A DNA stretch of 64,000 nt from Nematostella vectensis (GCF_932526225.1 NC_064036.1:9245519-9309518); one strand, 5' to 3'; positions 9,487 to 25,180 are shown, counted from the stretch's first letter. Notes: generated from the letters alone by a model not told the origin. Numbers and translations are program-made.

Positions 9487-12400
9487 CTAGTAGTAAAACT
9501 GGTAGTATCCCTCTGACCCATAATCTGTTGGTTTGCGCCTGGAGTAGTTATCCCTTCGTCTGTCATCTCGACGATCCTGCGGTCTGTTACCATACCGGTC
9601 ATTGCCATAGCGATCGCCTTGGTAACCCCTAGATGAAAAAAGAATAGGAAATAAAAATTTGAAGACTAATTTACCAAATATGTGGCCTTTCACTACGTTT
9701 TCCATTCTGTAACTACTGTAGCAACCTGCAATCATGTTTGCAATGCTCAGCCCATTACTTGCACATACATTATAAGCCCCCTTGGGCCTTACCTGTCATC
9801 TCTTTGATAAGGATGGTATCTCTCTCCATAACGCCCCCCATGGTCACGCCTATCATCACGACGACTAAAGGAAAATGCAGGAATGGGCTCATTAGCACAC
9901 CAACACTATGTTTTATCACTATGTAAGTCAAGCCTCAGTTATGTATATCCTTTCCAGGTAAAATCTAAATACCTTATTACATTTAATTTTCGCATCACTT
10001 TAATTTCGCGAATTTCGCGATTTAAAAAAGATTCGTGAAAATAAAGTGTCACGAAAATTGGAATGCATGAAAATTAAGTGAGTACACAAGAAGCCTTTGC
10101 TTGATTTTATTATCCTAAAATCGCGAAAATAAAGTGATCAGATTTTTACGAAAATAGGAAAATCGCGAAAATAAAGTGTTGAGAAATATTGCCATCTCAA
10201 AATCACGAAATTTTGACGTCGCAAAAATTAAGTGTAATAAGGTAACAGAATGATCAGACAATCTGTTTTTTTTGTATTGTTTTTTACTCTTTTTTTTTAA
10301 CTCTGCAAAAATCCTGGTTTATGAAACAATAATGTAAAATTACTAAAAATATGCTAGACTACCATTGTTTTATTTAAACTTGCAGGGTAGCTCAAGTTTA
10401 GCAACAGTATAAGCAGATTAAATCAAGCTCAACTGAAGACACAACATCAACAGATTAAAGTACCAGTTTTGCAACAGCATAAGCCTATTAAATTAAGTTA
10501 CAGTGTAGCAATAGTATAAGCCGATTGAAGTAAGTTCAAGTGTAGCGACAGTATAAGCCGATTGAAGTAAGTTACAGTGTAGCAATAGTATAAGCCGATT
10601 AAATTAAGTTCAAGTGTAGCAACAGTATAAGCCGATTAAATTAAGTTCAAGTGTAGCAACAGTATAAGCCGATTGAAGTAAGTTCAAGTGTAGCAACAGT
10701 ATAAGCCGATTAAAGTAAGTTCAAGTGTAGCAACAGTATAAGCCGATTAAAGTAAGTTCAAGTGTAGCAATAGTATAAGCCGATTAAATTAAGTTCAAGT
10801 GTAGCAACAGTATAAGCCGATTAAATTAAGTTCAAGTGTAGCAACAGTATAAGCCGATTGAAGTAAGTTCAAGTGTAGCAACAGTATAAGCCGATTAAAG
10901 TAAATTCAAGTGTAGCAATAGTATAAGCCGATTGAAGTAAGTTCAAGTGTAGCAACAGTATAAGCCGATTGAACTAAGTTCAAGTGTAGCAACAGTATAA
11001 GCCGATTGAAGTAAGTTCAAGTGTAGCAATAGTATAAGCCGATTGAAGTAAGTTCAAGTGTAGCAATAGTATAAGCCGATTGAAGTAAGTTCTAGTGTAG
11101 CAACAGTATAAGCCGATTAAAGTAAGTTCAAGTGTAGCAACAGTATAAGCCGATTGAAGTAAGTTCAAGTGTAGCAACAGCATAAGCCTATTAAATTAAG
11201 TTACAGTGTAGCAACAGTATAAGCCGATTGAAGTAAGTTCAAGTGTAGCAACAGTATAAGCCGATTGAAGTAAGTTCAAGTGTAGCAATAGTATAAGCCG
11301 ATTGAAGTAAGTTCAAGTGTAGCGACAGTATAAGCCGATTAAAGTAAATTCAAGTGTAGCAATAGTATAAGCCGATTGAAGTAAGTTCAAGTGTAGCAAC
11401 AGTATAAGCCGATTGAAGTAAGTTCAAGTGTAGCAATAGTATAAGCCGATTGAAGTAAGTTCAAGTGTAGCAACAGCATAAGCCGATTGAAGTAAGTTCA
11501 AGTGTAGCAATAGTATAAGCCGATTGAAGTAAGTTCAAGTGTAGCAACAGTATAAGCCGATTGAAGTAAGTTCAAGTGTAGCAATAGTATAAGCCGATTG
11601 AAGTAAGTTCTAGTGTAGCAACAGTATAAGCCGATTAAAGTAAGTTCAAGTGTAGCAACAGTATAAGCCGATTGAAGTAAGTTACAGTGTAGCAACAGTA
11701 TAAGCTGATTGAAGTAAGTTCTAGTGTAGCAATAGTATAAGCCGATTGAAGTAAGTTCAAGTGTAGCAACAGTATAAGCCGATTGAAGTAAGTTCAAGTG
11801 TAGCAATAGTATAAGCCGATTAAAGTAAGTTCAAGTGTAGCAACAGTATAAGCCGATTGAAGTAAGTTCTAGTGTAGCAACAGTATAAGCCGATTGAAGT
11901 AAGTTCAAGTGTAGCAACAGCATAAGCCGATTGAAGTAAGTTCTAGTGTAGCAACAGTATAAGCCGATTAAAGTAAGTTCAAGTGTAGCAATAGTATAAG
12001 CCGATTGAAGTAAGTTCAAGTGTAGCAATAGTATAAGCCGATTGAAGTAAGTTCAAGTGTAGCGACAGTATAAGCCGATTAAAGTAAATTCAAGTGTAGC
12101 AATAGTATAAGCCGATTGAAGTAAGTTCAAGTGTAGCAACAGTATAAGCCGATTGAAGTAAGTTCAAGTGTAGCAATAGTATAAGCCGATTGAAGTAAGT
12201 TCAAGTGTAGCAACAGCATAAGCCGATTGAAGTAAGTTCAAGTGTAGCAATAGTATAAGCCGATTGAAGTAAGTTCAAGTGTAGCAATAGTATAAGCCGA
12301 TTGAAGTAAGTTCAAGTGTAGCAATAGTATAAGCCGATTGAAGTAAGTTCTAGTGTAGCAACAGTATAAGCCGATTAAAGTAAGTTCAAGTGTAGCAACA

Positions 12401-15400
12401 GTATAAGCCGATTGAAGTAAGTTACAGTGTAGCAACAGTATAAGCTGATTGAAGTAAGTTCTAGTGTAGCAATAGTATAAGCTGATTGAAGTAAGTTCAA
12501 GTGTAGCAACAGTATAAGCCGATTGAAGTAAGTTCAAGTGTAGCAACAGTATAAGCCGATTGAAGTAAGTTCTAGTGTAGCAACAGTATAAGCCGATTAA
12601 AGTAAGTTCAAGTGTAGCAACAGTATAAGCCGATTGAAGTAAGTTACAGTGTAGCAACAGTATAAGCTGATTGAAGTAAGTTCTAGTGTAGCAATAGTAT
12701 AAGCTGATTGAAGTAAGTTCAAGTGTAGCAACAGTATAAGCCGATTGAAGTAAGTTCAAGTGTAGCAATAGTATAAGCCGATTGAAGTAAGTTCAAGTGT
12801 AGCAACAGCATAAGCCGATTGAAGTAAGTTCTAGTGTAGCAATAGTATAAGCCGATTAAAGTAAGTTCAAGTGTAGCAATAGTATAAGCCGATTGAAGTA
12901 AGTTCAAGTGTAGCAACAGCATAAGCCGATTGAAGTAAGTTCTAGTGTAGCAATAGTATAAGCCGATTAAAGTAAGTTCAAGTGTAGCAATAGTATAAGC
13001 TGATTGAAGTAAGTTCAAGTGTAGCAACAGTATAAGCCTATTAAATTAAGTTACAGTGTAGCAACAGCATAAGCCGATTGAAGTAAATTCAAGTGTAGCA
13101 ATAGTATATGCCGATTGAAGTAAGTTCAAGTGTAGCAACAGTATAAGCCGATTAAAGTAAGTTCAAGTGTAGCAATAGTATAAGCCGATTGAAGTAAGTT
13201 CTAGTGTAGCAACAGTATAAGCCGATTGAAGTAAGTTCTAGTGTAGCAACAGTATAAGCCGATTGAAGTAAGTTCAAGTGTAGCAACAGTATAAGCCGAT
13301 TGAAGTAAGTTCAAGTGTAGCAATAGTATAAGCCGATTGAAGTAAGTTCAAGTGTAGCAACAGTATAAGCTGATTGAAGTAAGTTCAAGTGTAGCAACAG
13401 TATATGCCGATTGAAGTAAGTTCAAGTGTAGCAACAGTATAAGCCGATTGAAGTAAGTTACAGTGTAGCAACAGTATAAGCCGATTGAAGTAAGTTACAG
13501 TGTAGCAACAGTATAAGCCGATTGAAGTAAATTCAAGTGTAGCAACAGTATAAGCCGATTGAAGTAAGTTACAGTGTAGCAACAGCATAAGCCGATTAAA
13601 GTAAGTTCAAGTGTAGCAATAGTATAAGCCGATTGAAGTAAGTTCAAGTGTAGCAATAGTATAAGCCGATTAAAGTAAGTTCAAGTGTAGCAACAGTATA
13701 AGCCGATTGAAGTAAGTTCAAGTGTAGCAATAGTATAAGCCGATTAAAGTAAGTTCAAGTGTAGCAACAGTATAAGCTGATTGAAGTAAGTTCAAGTGTA
13801 GCAACAGTATATGCCGATTGAAGTAAGTTCAAGTGTAGCAACAGTATAAGCCGATTGAAGTAAGTTACAGTGTAGCAACAGTATAAGCCGATTGAAGTAA
13901 GTTACAGTGTAGCAACAGTATAAGCCGATTGAAGTAAATTCAAGTGTAGCAACAGTATAAGCCGATTGAAGTAAGTTACAGTGTAGCAACAGCATAAGCC
14001 GATTAAAGTAAGTTCAAGTGTAGCAATAGTATAAGCCGATTAAAGTAAGTTCAAGTGTAGCAACAGCATAAGCCGATTGAAGTAAGTTCTAGTGTAGCAA
14101 TAGTATAAGCCGATTAAAGTAAGTTCAAGTGTAGCAACAGTATAAGCCGATTGAAGTAAGTTCTAGTGTAGCAACAGTATATGCCGATTGAAGTAAGTTC
14201 AAGTGTAGCAACAGTATAAGCCGATTGAAGTAAGTTACAGTGTAGCAACAGTATAAGCCGATTGAAGTAAGTTACAGTGTAGCAACAGTATAAGCCGATT
14301 GAAGTAAGTTCAAGTGTAGCAACAGTATAAGCCGATTGAAGTAAGTTACAGTGTAGCAACAGCATAAGCCTATTAAATTAAGTTACAGTGTAGCAACAGT
14401 ATAAGCCGATTGAAGTAAGTTCAAGTGTAGCAACAGTATAAGCCGATTGAAGTAAGTTCAAGTGTAGCAACAGTATAAGCCGATTGAAGTAAATTCAAGT
14501 GTAGCAACAGTATAAGCCTATTAAATTAAGTTACAGTGTAGCAACAGTATAAGCCGATTGAAGTAAGTTCAAGTGTAGCAACAGTATAAGCCGATTAAAT
14601 TAAGTTCAAGTGTAGCAACAGTATAAGCCGATTGAAGTAAGTTCTAGTGTAGCAATAGTATAAGCCGATTGAAGTAAGTTCTAGTGTAGCAACAGTATAA
14701 GCCGATTGAAGTAAGTTCAAGTGTAGCAATAGTATAAGCCGATTGAAGTAAGTTCAAGTGTAGCAACAGTATAAGCCGATTGAAGTAAGTTCAAGTGTAG
14801 CAATAGTATAAGCCGATTGAAGTAAGTTCAAGTGTAGCAACAGTATATGCCGATTGAAGGAAATTCAAGTGTAGCAACAGTATAAGCCGATTGAAGTAAG
14901 TTCAAGTGTAGCAACAGTATAAGCCGATTGAAGTAAATTCAAGTGTAGCAACAGTATAAGCCTATTAAATTAAGTTACAGTGTAGCAACAGTATAAGCCG
15001 ATTGAAGTAAGTTCAAGTGTAGCAATAGTATAAGCCGATTAAATTAAGTTCAAGTGTAGCAACAGTATAAGCCGATTGAAGTAAGTTCTAGTGTAGCAAT
15101 AGTATAAGCCGATTGAAGTAAGTTCTAGTGTAGCAACAGTATAAGCCGATTGAAGTAAGTTCAAGTGTAGCAATAGTATAAGCCGATTGAAGTAAGTTCA
15201 AGTGTAGCAACAGTATAAGCCGATTGAAGTAAGTTCAAGTGTAGCAATAGTATAAGCCGATTGAAGTAAGTTCAAGTGTAGCAACAGTATAAGCCGATTG
15301 AAGTAAGTTCAAGTGTAGCAATAGTATAAGCCGATTGAAGTAAGTTCAAGTGTAGCAATAGTATAAGCCGATTGAAGTAAATTCAAGTGTAGCAACAGTA

Positions 15401-17128
15401 TATGCCGACTGAAGTAAATTCAAGTGTAGCAACAGTATAAGCCGATGAAGAACTCAATATGTGGCACCTGGCAGACTAAATAAATAGGCACGAAAATAAA
15501 CATATATTTAAAATCACATTTCGGGGTCGACTTTTGAATAAAAATGGACCAAACTTGCACAACAACCAGATATGTGATCAAATTCCATTGCAGAATTGTA
15601 ACTTTAATAAAAATATTTAAGGAGTCGTTTTCAAAGTTTGAGCAAAAAAATAATAGTGTGAACCTTTTTATTTATTTCTTGTAAAAGAAAAGCAGTTTGA
15701 TGAGAGCTTAAGTTTGAGCACAGCAAACGAAGTTTGAAGCCTTGGCATGATCAATCTGAAAAACAATTGACCCATTGAGATCAATCGATAATCTTAATTC
15801 ATTGAAATTGATTGCCTCAGAAGATCAATAATAGTTGATACTCATATGATCCAACCCAATGAATCTGTTGATTATATTGATGCATATGGATCTCTGCATA
15901 TTATTTGTTGGCTGAATTGATTATACAGTTTCTTCTCGATTGATTGGGCAATTAAGCCAGCTCTCATTTAGGTTTTAGGTTGGTAATTTTTTTGTTTTCG
16001 AATATTGAGAACCCTGTGGTACACACAAAGGCTGCATTTCCCTGGGGCGAGGCTGTGAAGGAATGAAAGCTGGCAATAAAACCCCCTCTTTTTTAATCCT
16101 CTGTGTTTGCCCTTGAACACAGTGCTGTGATTGGCAGAATTAAGTGTATCACTCAAGTGTCAATCCTGTCGCATTGACAAAGAATAGTCAGATCAGAACC
16201 TCAATATGGAGGAAAGAAAAAAAAACAATAAATGCATCCTTACACAAGTTAAAAGGACAAAATGCAAATCTAAATCATGAACAAAAGGCTGCAGTCAATG
16301 TTTTGTTAGAAGCAAAAGATGTTCTTATGGTTGTTCACACTGGCTTTGGGAAGAGCTTGATATTTTACATCTTTGTTAGTGCAAAGGCAAAGCAGGAAGG
16401 GTAAAACAAATTTTCAAATGATAACCATATTCCGTACTTCAAATTTAGGTTGCATTCACAAATTCTGAGAAATCATTATTACAGGCCATCAGAGTTGCTG
16501 TCGACATAGCAGAAGGTAACCTCTGTAGCACACATTTGACTTATTATTATCTTTATGCTAGCCCGCATGTAAAAAAAAGAAAACTTTTGATTGATTTCCA
16601 TTGGCTTGGTTTGGCAGCTCACACCTTATTGAGGTCAAAGCACAGCCAGGCATGAAATATGTTCATAATCAGAAATCGGGTGATTTCATTGCCAGCTCTC
16701 ATTTCTTCTAACAAGATTCCATATTTAAAAAACACAACAATTCGGACTAGCCCCGAATGTGAGCCACTAGCAGGTTAGCTGGGAGTAAGCTAGAGTGTAA
16801 ACACAGACTAAGTGCATTGAATTACTTTTATGCTCAAGTAAAGCTCTACTAACTATGAGTGTGGACAGAGCAAAAGCAGTTTAAAGCGAGATGAGGACAT
16901 AAATTAACCCAATCTATCGTATATTCGTATTTTCACATGCGAGTTCTAGTTTAAACATAGCATAAGGTGTAAACAGAAGGAGACTCACTAGCCAGCCGTC
17001 AGCCAGTTCTCGATGCAGGGTGGCGAGGCAATCGTCTTGCTGTTCACCGCCTTCATGTAGTCCGGGTCTTCACTAGTGTAGCGTTTTGCAAACATCTCTT
17101 CGTAACCAGCAATGATTTCGCCGGCCAT
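9487..17128 (-). CDS. RAMAC: RNA cap guanine-7 methyltransferase activating subunit (RAMAC/RAM)
   Basis: Three exons join to exactly 117 codons plus TAG: 16989-17128 (ATG at 17128), 9793-9864 and 9487-9628. Donors are GTGAGT and GTAAGG, acceptors CTTTAG and CATCTAG, and both junctions are phase 2. The N-terminus has YEEMFAKRYTSEDPDY and SPPCIENW, matching the RNMT-activating domain of animal RAMAC (human FEEMFASRF... SPPIVEEW, about 118 aa). The rest is an Arg/Gly/Tyr/Asp-rich RNA-binding tail ending YGSEGYYQFYY, like the Tyr-rich end of the human protein. By homology it binds RNMT and RNA in the nucleus and stimulates mRNA cap N7 methylation. Intron 1 (9865-16988) contains a MITE, a 5-kb minisatellite and a helicase-like fragment. 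Confidence 0.9.
9971..10243. mobile_element. Tc1/mariner-type MITE
   Basis: The left end TACCTTATTACATTTAATTT is repeated as an inverted copy (AAAATTAAGTGTAATAAGGTA) at the right end near 10223-10243. TA dinucleotides at both tips fit a TA target duplication. The interior consists of inverted and direct GCGAAAATAAAGTG-like repeats. No coding capacity. It sits in RAMAC intron 1. Confidence 0.75.
10400..15446. repeat. 5-kb minisatellite, 37-bp unit, about 135 copies, higher-order structure
   Basis: The unit AGTATAAGCCGATTGAAGTA plus AGTTCAAGTGTAGCAAC (37 bp) runs almost without interruption. Units vary at a few fixed sites: CAGCATA/CAGTATA/TAGTATA, TCAAGTG/TCTAGTG/TACAGTG, GATTGAAG/GATTAAAG/TATTAAAT. 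Strings of variants recur as blocks: 13376-13600 equals 13783-14007 (407 bp, 11 units), 14517 onward equals 14961 onward (444 bp, 12 units), and 12300-12700 has a 222-bp (6-unit) period. The many 60-180 codon minus-strand frames here are artefacts. Confidence 0.97.
15447..16140. other. AT-rich intronic stretch with no gene seen
   Basis: This part of RAMAC intron 1 is AT-rich. ATTGAT/ATCAAT motifs are dense at 15745-15950. The string GCCAGCTCTCATTT occurs at 15958 and 16692, with a partial inverse near 16062, which suggests edges of an old dispersed repeat. No exon was found. Confidence 0.35.
16252..16401 (+). pseudogene. Fragment of a RecQ-like DEAD/DEAH helicase (Walker A region)
   Basis: In the plus frame the peptide around LNHEQKAAVNVLLEAKDVLM followed by VVHTGFGKSLIF matches the start of the ATPase domain of RecQ-like superfamily 2 helicases: a Q-motif-like EQ, then Walker A with GxGKS. 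The frame stops at 16402-16404, directly after KAKQEG, and no DExH box or further motif follows nearby. It lies antisense inside RAMAC intron 1, so it is probably a captured or retrotransposed fragment, or a single exon of an element. Confidence 0.45.
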
Positions 17129-18408
17129 ATTGTCAAAATAAACTGTAAAAGGCTAGTTTCAGATCAGTCGATCAGCTTTTTGTTTGGCCTCGTGCTTTAG
17201 ACACAGAAGGCTAGGATGCTAAGCACAGGAACCGAAACGTGTTACTCTCACCAAAAACACAGGTAAGCCAAGAGCTGACTGAAACAGATTCTCATCCAAA
17301 CAGCTCGATTCTGCAGGCCTTCAATCCGTTCTGGCTGAAAAATAGGGCCTACCATTTTGATATGACGGGAATTCAAATAGACTACTTCGCAGTCCAAGCA
17401 GTTTGAGCGCCAGAGAAGGAGTCTAGATTACAAAGGACTAGAACAGCATTGAAGAAAATAGGACCCTATTATGTGGTTATGAAGGAGGTTTTGTTGCTTT
17501 TATTATTCTTGCATCCAGTTATTAAAAGACACTGCTGAAATGTTATAAAAACGCGACAGAGATAAAGAGGGCATGTCTGTTAGAATCCCAGGGCAGGTCT
17601 ATTTAAAAATATTGATCTAGCCCTGTAGCTCTATTAGCTAGTTGTGGACAAGCTTGGACCAAAGGGTTGTCCTACAAAAACTTACAATGGTATCTACATC
17701 AGAAACCCCAACAACATAAGCAAAAAGTTTGTATTTTGATAAGACAACTTACAGGTTGATGTGGTGGTAAAGACAAAGACATTACATTTCAAGCAATGCC
17801 ATCCTCACGCTTGCATTATTCATCAAATAATCAAGAGGGAGAATGGTAATAAGTGAAAATGAACAAAACAAAACATGACAGATATCAACAAGGTCAATCT
17901 AACATTATTGCTTTTACTTGAACCAAACTACAGACTTAAATTAGCAACAATATTAGTTTACAAATAGTCCATCTAGCAAACAAGATTGACAAACGTAGTG
18001 TGACCTTATGAACATAGCTGGTAAAGCAAAAATAAGATCATTGACACTAGAAAAAACTGCAAGACTGCAGATGAACGAAAGACATACTACTTGGCATGAC
18101 TTTTCGACTAGAAACAAATTCCCAAAACCTTCTATACACATTAGGGAGAATTTGCTTCAGGCAATGTAATGGAACATGTGCTTAGCTGAAGAGAGAGCTA
18201 GAATTAATGGTTAAAATTCCCTAAGCCTTTTTATCTTCAGTCTGGTTCAGGCAACTTTTCACTGACTTTACAAAATTGTTCCATGTCAACCCCTGTTTGG
18301 ACTTGGGGGGACCCCCAGGCGATGGGAGCCCCTACAAATCCTGGCATGTGTGGTGTGTTGGGTTCACTGTACATTACAAGTATGCTACACTAATGATGTC
18401 AAATGTTG
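17129..18408. other. Spacer between ANP32 3' end and RAMAC start
   Basis: No exon is recognisable. RAMAC 5' UTR and promoter presumably occupy 17129-17400, and ANP32 3' UTR the right part. No TATA box stands out. Confidence 0.35.
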
Positions 18409-21826
<3,418 letters not shown>

Positions 21827-23392
21827 TGCAGTTTTGTTGGTTTGATGGGACTCAGCGTTCCGTCTTTCTCTGCAATCGAACAACTCTCTCGCGCCACAAG
21901 CAAGGCCCAAGAGGGGGGTGCACGGAATTGCGCATGGGGGCCCAGTAATGAGCTTCGACAAGTGTGCTCACCTACGGTAGGGAGAGATCATAGACTTGTC
22001 AGGAACAAACATTATCCATTGTTTTCTCTAAAAATCACAATGTATAAAACTATTTAATCACAGCTGATGCATTAATTACAATAATTTAAAACACAACCAA
22101 TTTTAAAGCCTTTTTATTTAAATTCGGGATGAGTTTGATTTAAAATAATAAAAGAAAAACTATATTCTCCTCACATCAAATGACGTCATATTTAGCAGCT
22201 CTCTTTAATCACATGATAACCGCCGCCATCTTGAGAGAAGAAACATCGAAAATATTTTTTTTTTACTTAAATATACAGAAATTTTCAATAAAAGTCTCTG
22301 TAAGAAAGCTCCGTGGATATTGAACAAGTCATAAAAGAGTCATACCGGTCGGGCGGCAGGCTTAGAGCCGCGTGCAAATCCTGTGGCCGCCATGCTGAAT
22401 GGACAACAACGCTCCTTGTTTGGCCTACCGTGCGTTTACGAAAAGTCGCCAAATGTCATCCCTCTCGCCTTATTGCACAAGAAGCCATTAAGAATCTACT
22501 TCTCTGAATACTTTTTAAAGTTTTACCGATATTTTGGGCAGTATTGGTAAGTTTTTTTCCGTGTTTTAGGCGAAATTTCTAACATGGGCGCTGTCAATTC
22601 GCGAAAAAGGTTCGGGTCTGTTGTGTATATCGCGAGAGATTGTTGTAATTCCGTGTACCCCCCTCCAATAAGAAACCATGCTGACATCCCATAATTTCAC
22701 GCGGTAAGAGCGCTCTCTTCAGCACATTCACGGCTCAATTCAGAACATTTCTCGTCCATACAAAACAGTATTTATTTCACCTCACAGGCAACAATTTTTA
22801 TAAGTTTTCGTAAGCGATTCGGTAATTTTAATTCAAAGATGGCTAAGGGAGTATTGCAAGCAGAAAGGAAAGGCAGAACGTAAACAAGGCAAGACGCTAG
22901 ACTTTATCGATGAAGGGATGAAGAAAACACAATCTTATTGCGTCTCAAAACGAGGCAAAGCATCAGAATATGGAAACTTATTTCCTTCATTTTGTAATCC
23001 GTTTGGCCCGTTTTCTATCGATAACGCTTTTTAAAGGGGAGATATTACATATTGTGAAAATATTAAGGACACATTAGGGAAATAGATAAATACAAAAATA
23101 GCTCATACATTGAACCTCCATATAAAGAACACCTTACAGTGCAAGCCCTCCCTATGACGGACACTTTCCAAAGACTCGATTTTCTGTCAGTAAAATTCTG
23201 TACTCCTATTTATTTATTCAATTTCCCGTTCCAGCTTGTAGCATAATGTAAGCTACATGGCTTGTAGAAAGTCAATTTCCCGTTCCATCTTATAGCATAA
23301 AATAAGAAGCAAGTCAATTTCCTTATTATGTCAAGCCGGTTATAAGGTAAGAAAGGGGGTTTGTGAAATATAGGCGTTGTCTCTTATGAGGG
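21827..23392. other. Spacer upstream of ANP32, no supported gene
   Basis: The ANP32 promoter should lie just right of 21826. CGCCGCCATCTTGAGAG near 22221 and GGCCGCCATGCTGAAT near 22385 resemble YY1-type CCAT sites found near animal promoters, but this is weak. A 36-codon plus frame at 22583 starts MGAVNSRKRFG, with no supporting context. Around 23110-23200 a string beginning GAACCTCCATATAAAGAACA resembles the edges of common dispersed repeats. Confidence 0.3.
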
Positions 23393-23639
23393 ATGTATCT
23401 TAGGTCCGGATCCAAGACTGTGACAGAGTGGGGATGGCAACACAGAAATAATAATAATAATAAAAAAACGAAAACACAAAAAACGAGAACGGAACTTTTT
23501 TATATAAAAGTTCATTTCACTGGGTCGCAACTTGCAATCACCCTCTCATCCCCTAGATGCACAACTGCATCTTTGTAAGGCTTTCAAACCCTTCAGTATC
23601 CCCCACTCATCTTTTGAATATCCTTATGGCTTGTCATTC

Positions 23640-23760
23640 ATCCAAATTCTTCCCTAAATGGTTATTCACGACTCGCGCGCACCCCCCATGCTTTTTCCAT
23701 ATGAGACCTATGACTGCCGCCCCCACACTCCACCCTCGGCCAACCTGGGAACGCGCTTCC
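23640..23760. repeat. Copy of a dispersed repeat (CCATATGA..CCTATGACTG family)
   Basis: CTTTTTCCATATGAGACCTA at 23691, followed by TGACTGCCGCCCC, matches copies at about 39220-39320 and 39725-39838 and a partial one at 57835-57925. The shared pattern is: CACCCCC, a gap with AAAAAGTGG and TTCTTA, then TTTTCCATATGATACCTATG. Confidence 0.6.
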
Positions 23761-23806
23761 AATTGCATGCCAGAAGGTGGTTGATGTTAAGACAGGAGCT
23801 ATTAGT

Positions 23807-24342
23807 CAGGCCCGTACCCAGGATTTTTCTTGGGGTGTGCGAAATCCGAAAAAGTGGACCTAATTTTTCCGGAGGGGGAGGGGGGGGAGGGAGTTCTCTG
23901 ATAAAAATTCAACCACCTCCGATAGAACAAAAAGGGATTTTTTATGCGTTTGCAGTATCCCCACGGGACGTTTAAAGTCGGATTTGGCTACATACCAGAA
24001 AATTTTAGCCAAAAATTGTCGTTTTTTTCCAAACGTGGTCACTTCCATATAATTAAACTAATATATTCCTTATTTGGAAAAACTGTATGATTCTTGGCAA
24101 TTTTAAGGTTGCCGTACCGCAGGTGCTTCGTAAACTTTATGATTTGTATTCGGAAAAGAAAAACAGTGACTGTGATCTTTTTTGGTAAATGGAAAAAGGA
24201 GATTCCTCGGTACCAGTCCCTCAAAACGACAACGTTTTCTTTATATGCAAACAGTACGTCTATTGAGAACCAAAAGTGGACTTTCGGTCGTTGTGGGGGG
24301 GGGGGGGGGGGGTGCGTTCGCACTTTCCTGGGTACGGGCCTG
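23807..24342. mobile_element. Nonautonomous DNA transposon with 17-bp TIRs and TTAGT target duplication
   Basis: The left end CAGGCCCGTACCCAGGA (23807-23823) is exactly inverted as TCCTGGGTACGGGCCTG (24326-24342). The pentamer TTAGT flanks both sides (23802-23806 and 24343-24347). The interior has G-rich tracts (a G run of about 18 at 24295-24312) just inside both ends and no transposase. The intact TIR and duplication suggest fairly recent insertion. The CAG start is hAT-like, but a 5-bp duplication is unusual for hAT. Confidence 0.8.
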
Positions 24343-24899
24343 TTAGTATACATTATATCTGCCTGTCCGTTTAAGTGCCCAGTGGTTGATGAGTCGCAGA
24401 ATCGGGTGATGGTCAGTCTGCCTCCACGGCCGCCATGTCGTATGAAACAACAACAAAATTCAGTCGAGGGAGGCACATCCTTATCAAGATAGTTTGCGTA
24501 GATGTAAAGTAAGCGATGACCGGACTAAATATGGACTTACAATATTAGAAATCTGTGACTTTCTGGTGAACGTAAGGATACTGGTAGTTAAAGTTTGGAG
24601 AGCTTAAGAGTGTTTAAGAGTAAGAATGTTTAAGAGTCTTCATTGTATGCTCCTCCCCACCCCAGGAATCCGTCCATCTCTGCTGAGAAGTATGTACGAT
24701 AATAGTGGCGCTGTATGGCAAGGTGATCCTAGTTTTAGTCAGGAAGATGCGCTACCTCGCAGAGGATATAGGATCGAGCTCCTTCTCTGATATTACCTTG
24801 ATGCTCCTCTGCTGGGTTAGAGGTGCTTGTGAACGATGTCTTCTTTTACTTGAAGTTATACGACACTTTATTAACCCCTACCCTCCTCTTGCATTGGGA

Positions 24900-25180
24900 G
24901 GGTAACCAAACGAGGATACATGTTGCCGGAAACGTTGTCCGCGCGCATGCTTCCCTGAAGTTTGCCAGTTTGGCCACAACGGAAATATTGTTGCGCGCAT
25001 CAAATTTTGTGTCCAGGACACAAGGATGTTTCCACAGCGAGGTAGAAACATTGCATGTTTCCAAACGCATAGAGACATGTTTCCCGATGTTTCGTGACCG
25101 TTTGGCCACCCTCGAAAACATTTAGGAAACATGTTTCCCCAATGTTGCGGGCAACGTGTGTCCTTGTGTGGCCAGAACCT
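24900..25180. repeat. Dispersed repeat rich in GAAACATGTTTC palindromes
   Basis: GGAAACATGTTTCC (25126-25139) and several near copies (GACATGTTTCCC, GGATGTTTCC, GCATGTTTCC) alternate with GGCCAC/GTGGCC and TTGCGCGCA. This is the texture of a nonautonomous element. Open frames on both strands here have no homology I recognise. Confidence 0.5.

Noticed and set aside
10980-14365. Minus-strand frames of 65-176 codons (LLQSAYTVATLELTSIGLY pattern)
   Set aside because: They are translations of the 37-bp minisatellite. Frames end at random unit variants.
10400-15446. CRISPR-like array
   Set aside because: Repeats are contiguous, with no unique spacers, and the context is an animal intron.
22583-22693. 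36-codon plus frame starting MGAVNSRKRFG (possible myristoylated N-terminus)
   Set aside because: Too short, with no homologue recognised and no supporting splice donor downstream.
24823-25132. Overlapping 84-100 codon frames on both strands
   Set aside because: They lie in a palindrome-rich dispersed repeat. Both strands are open and no motif is recognised.
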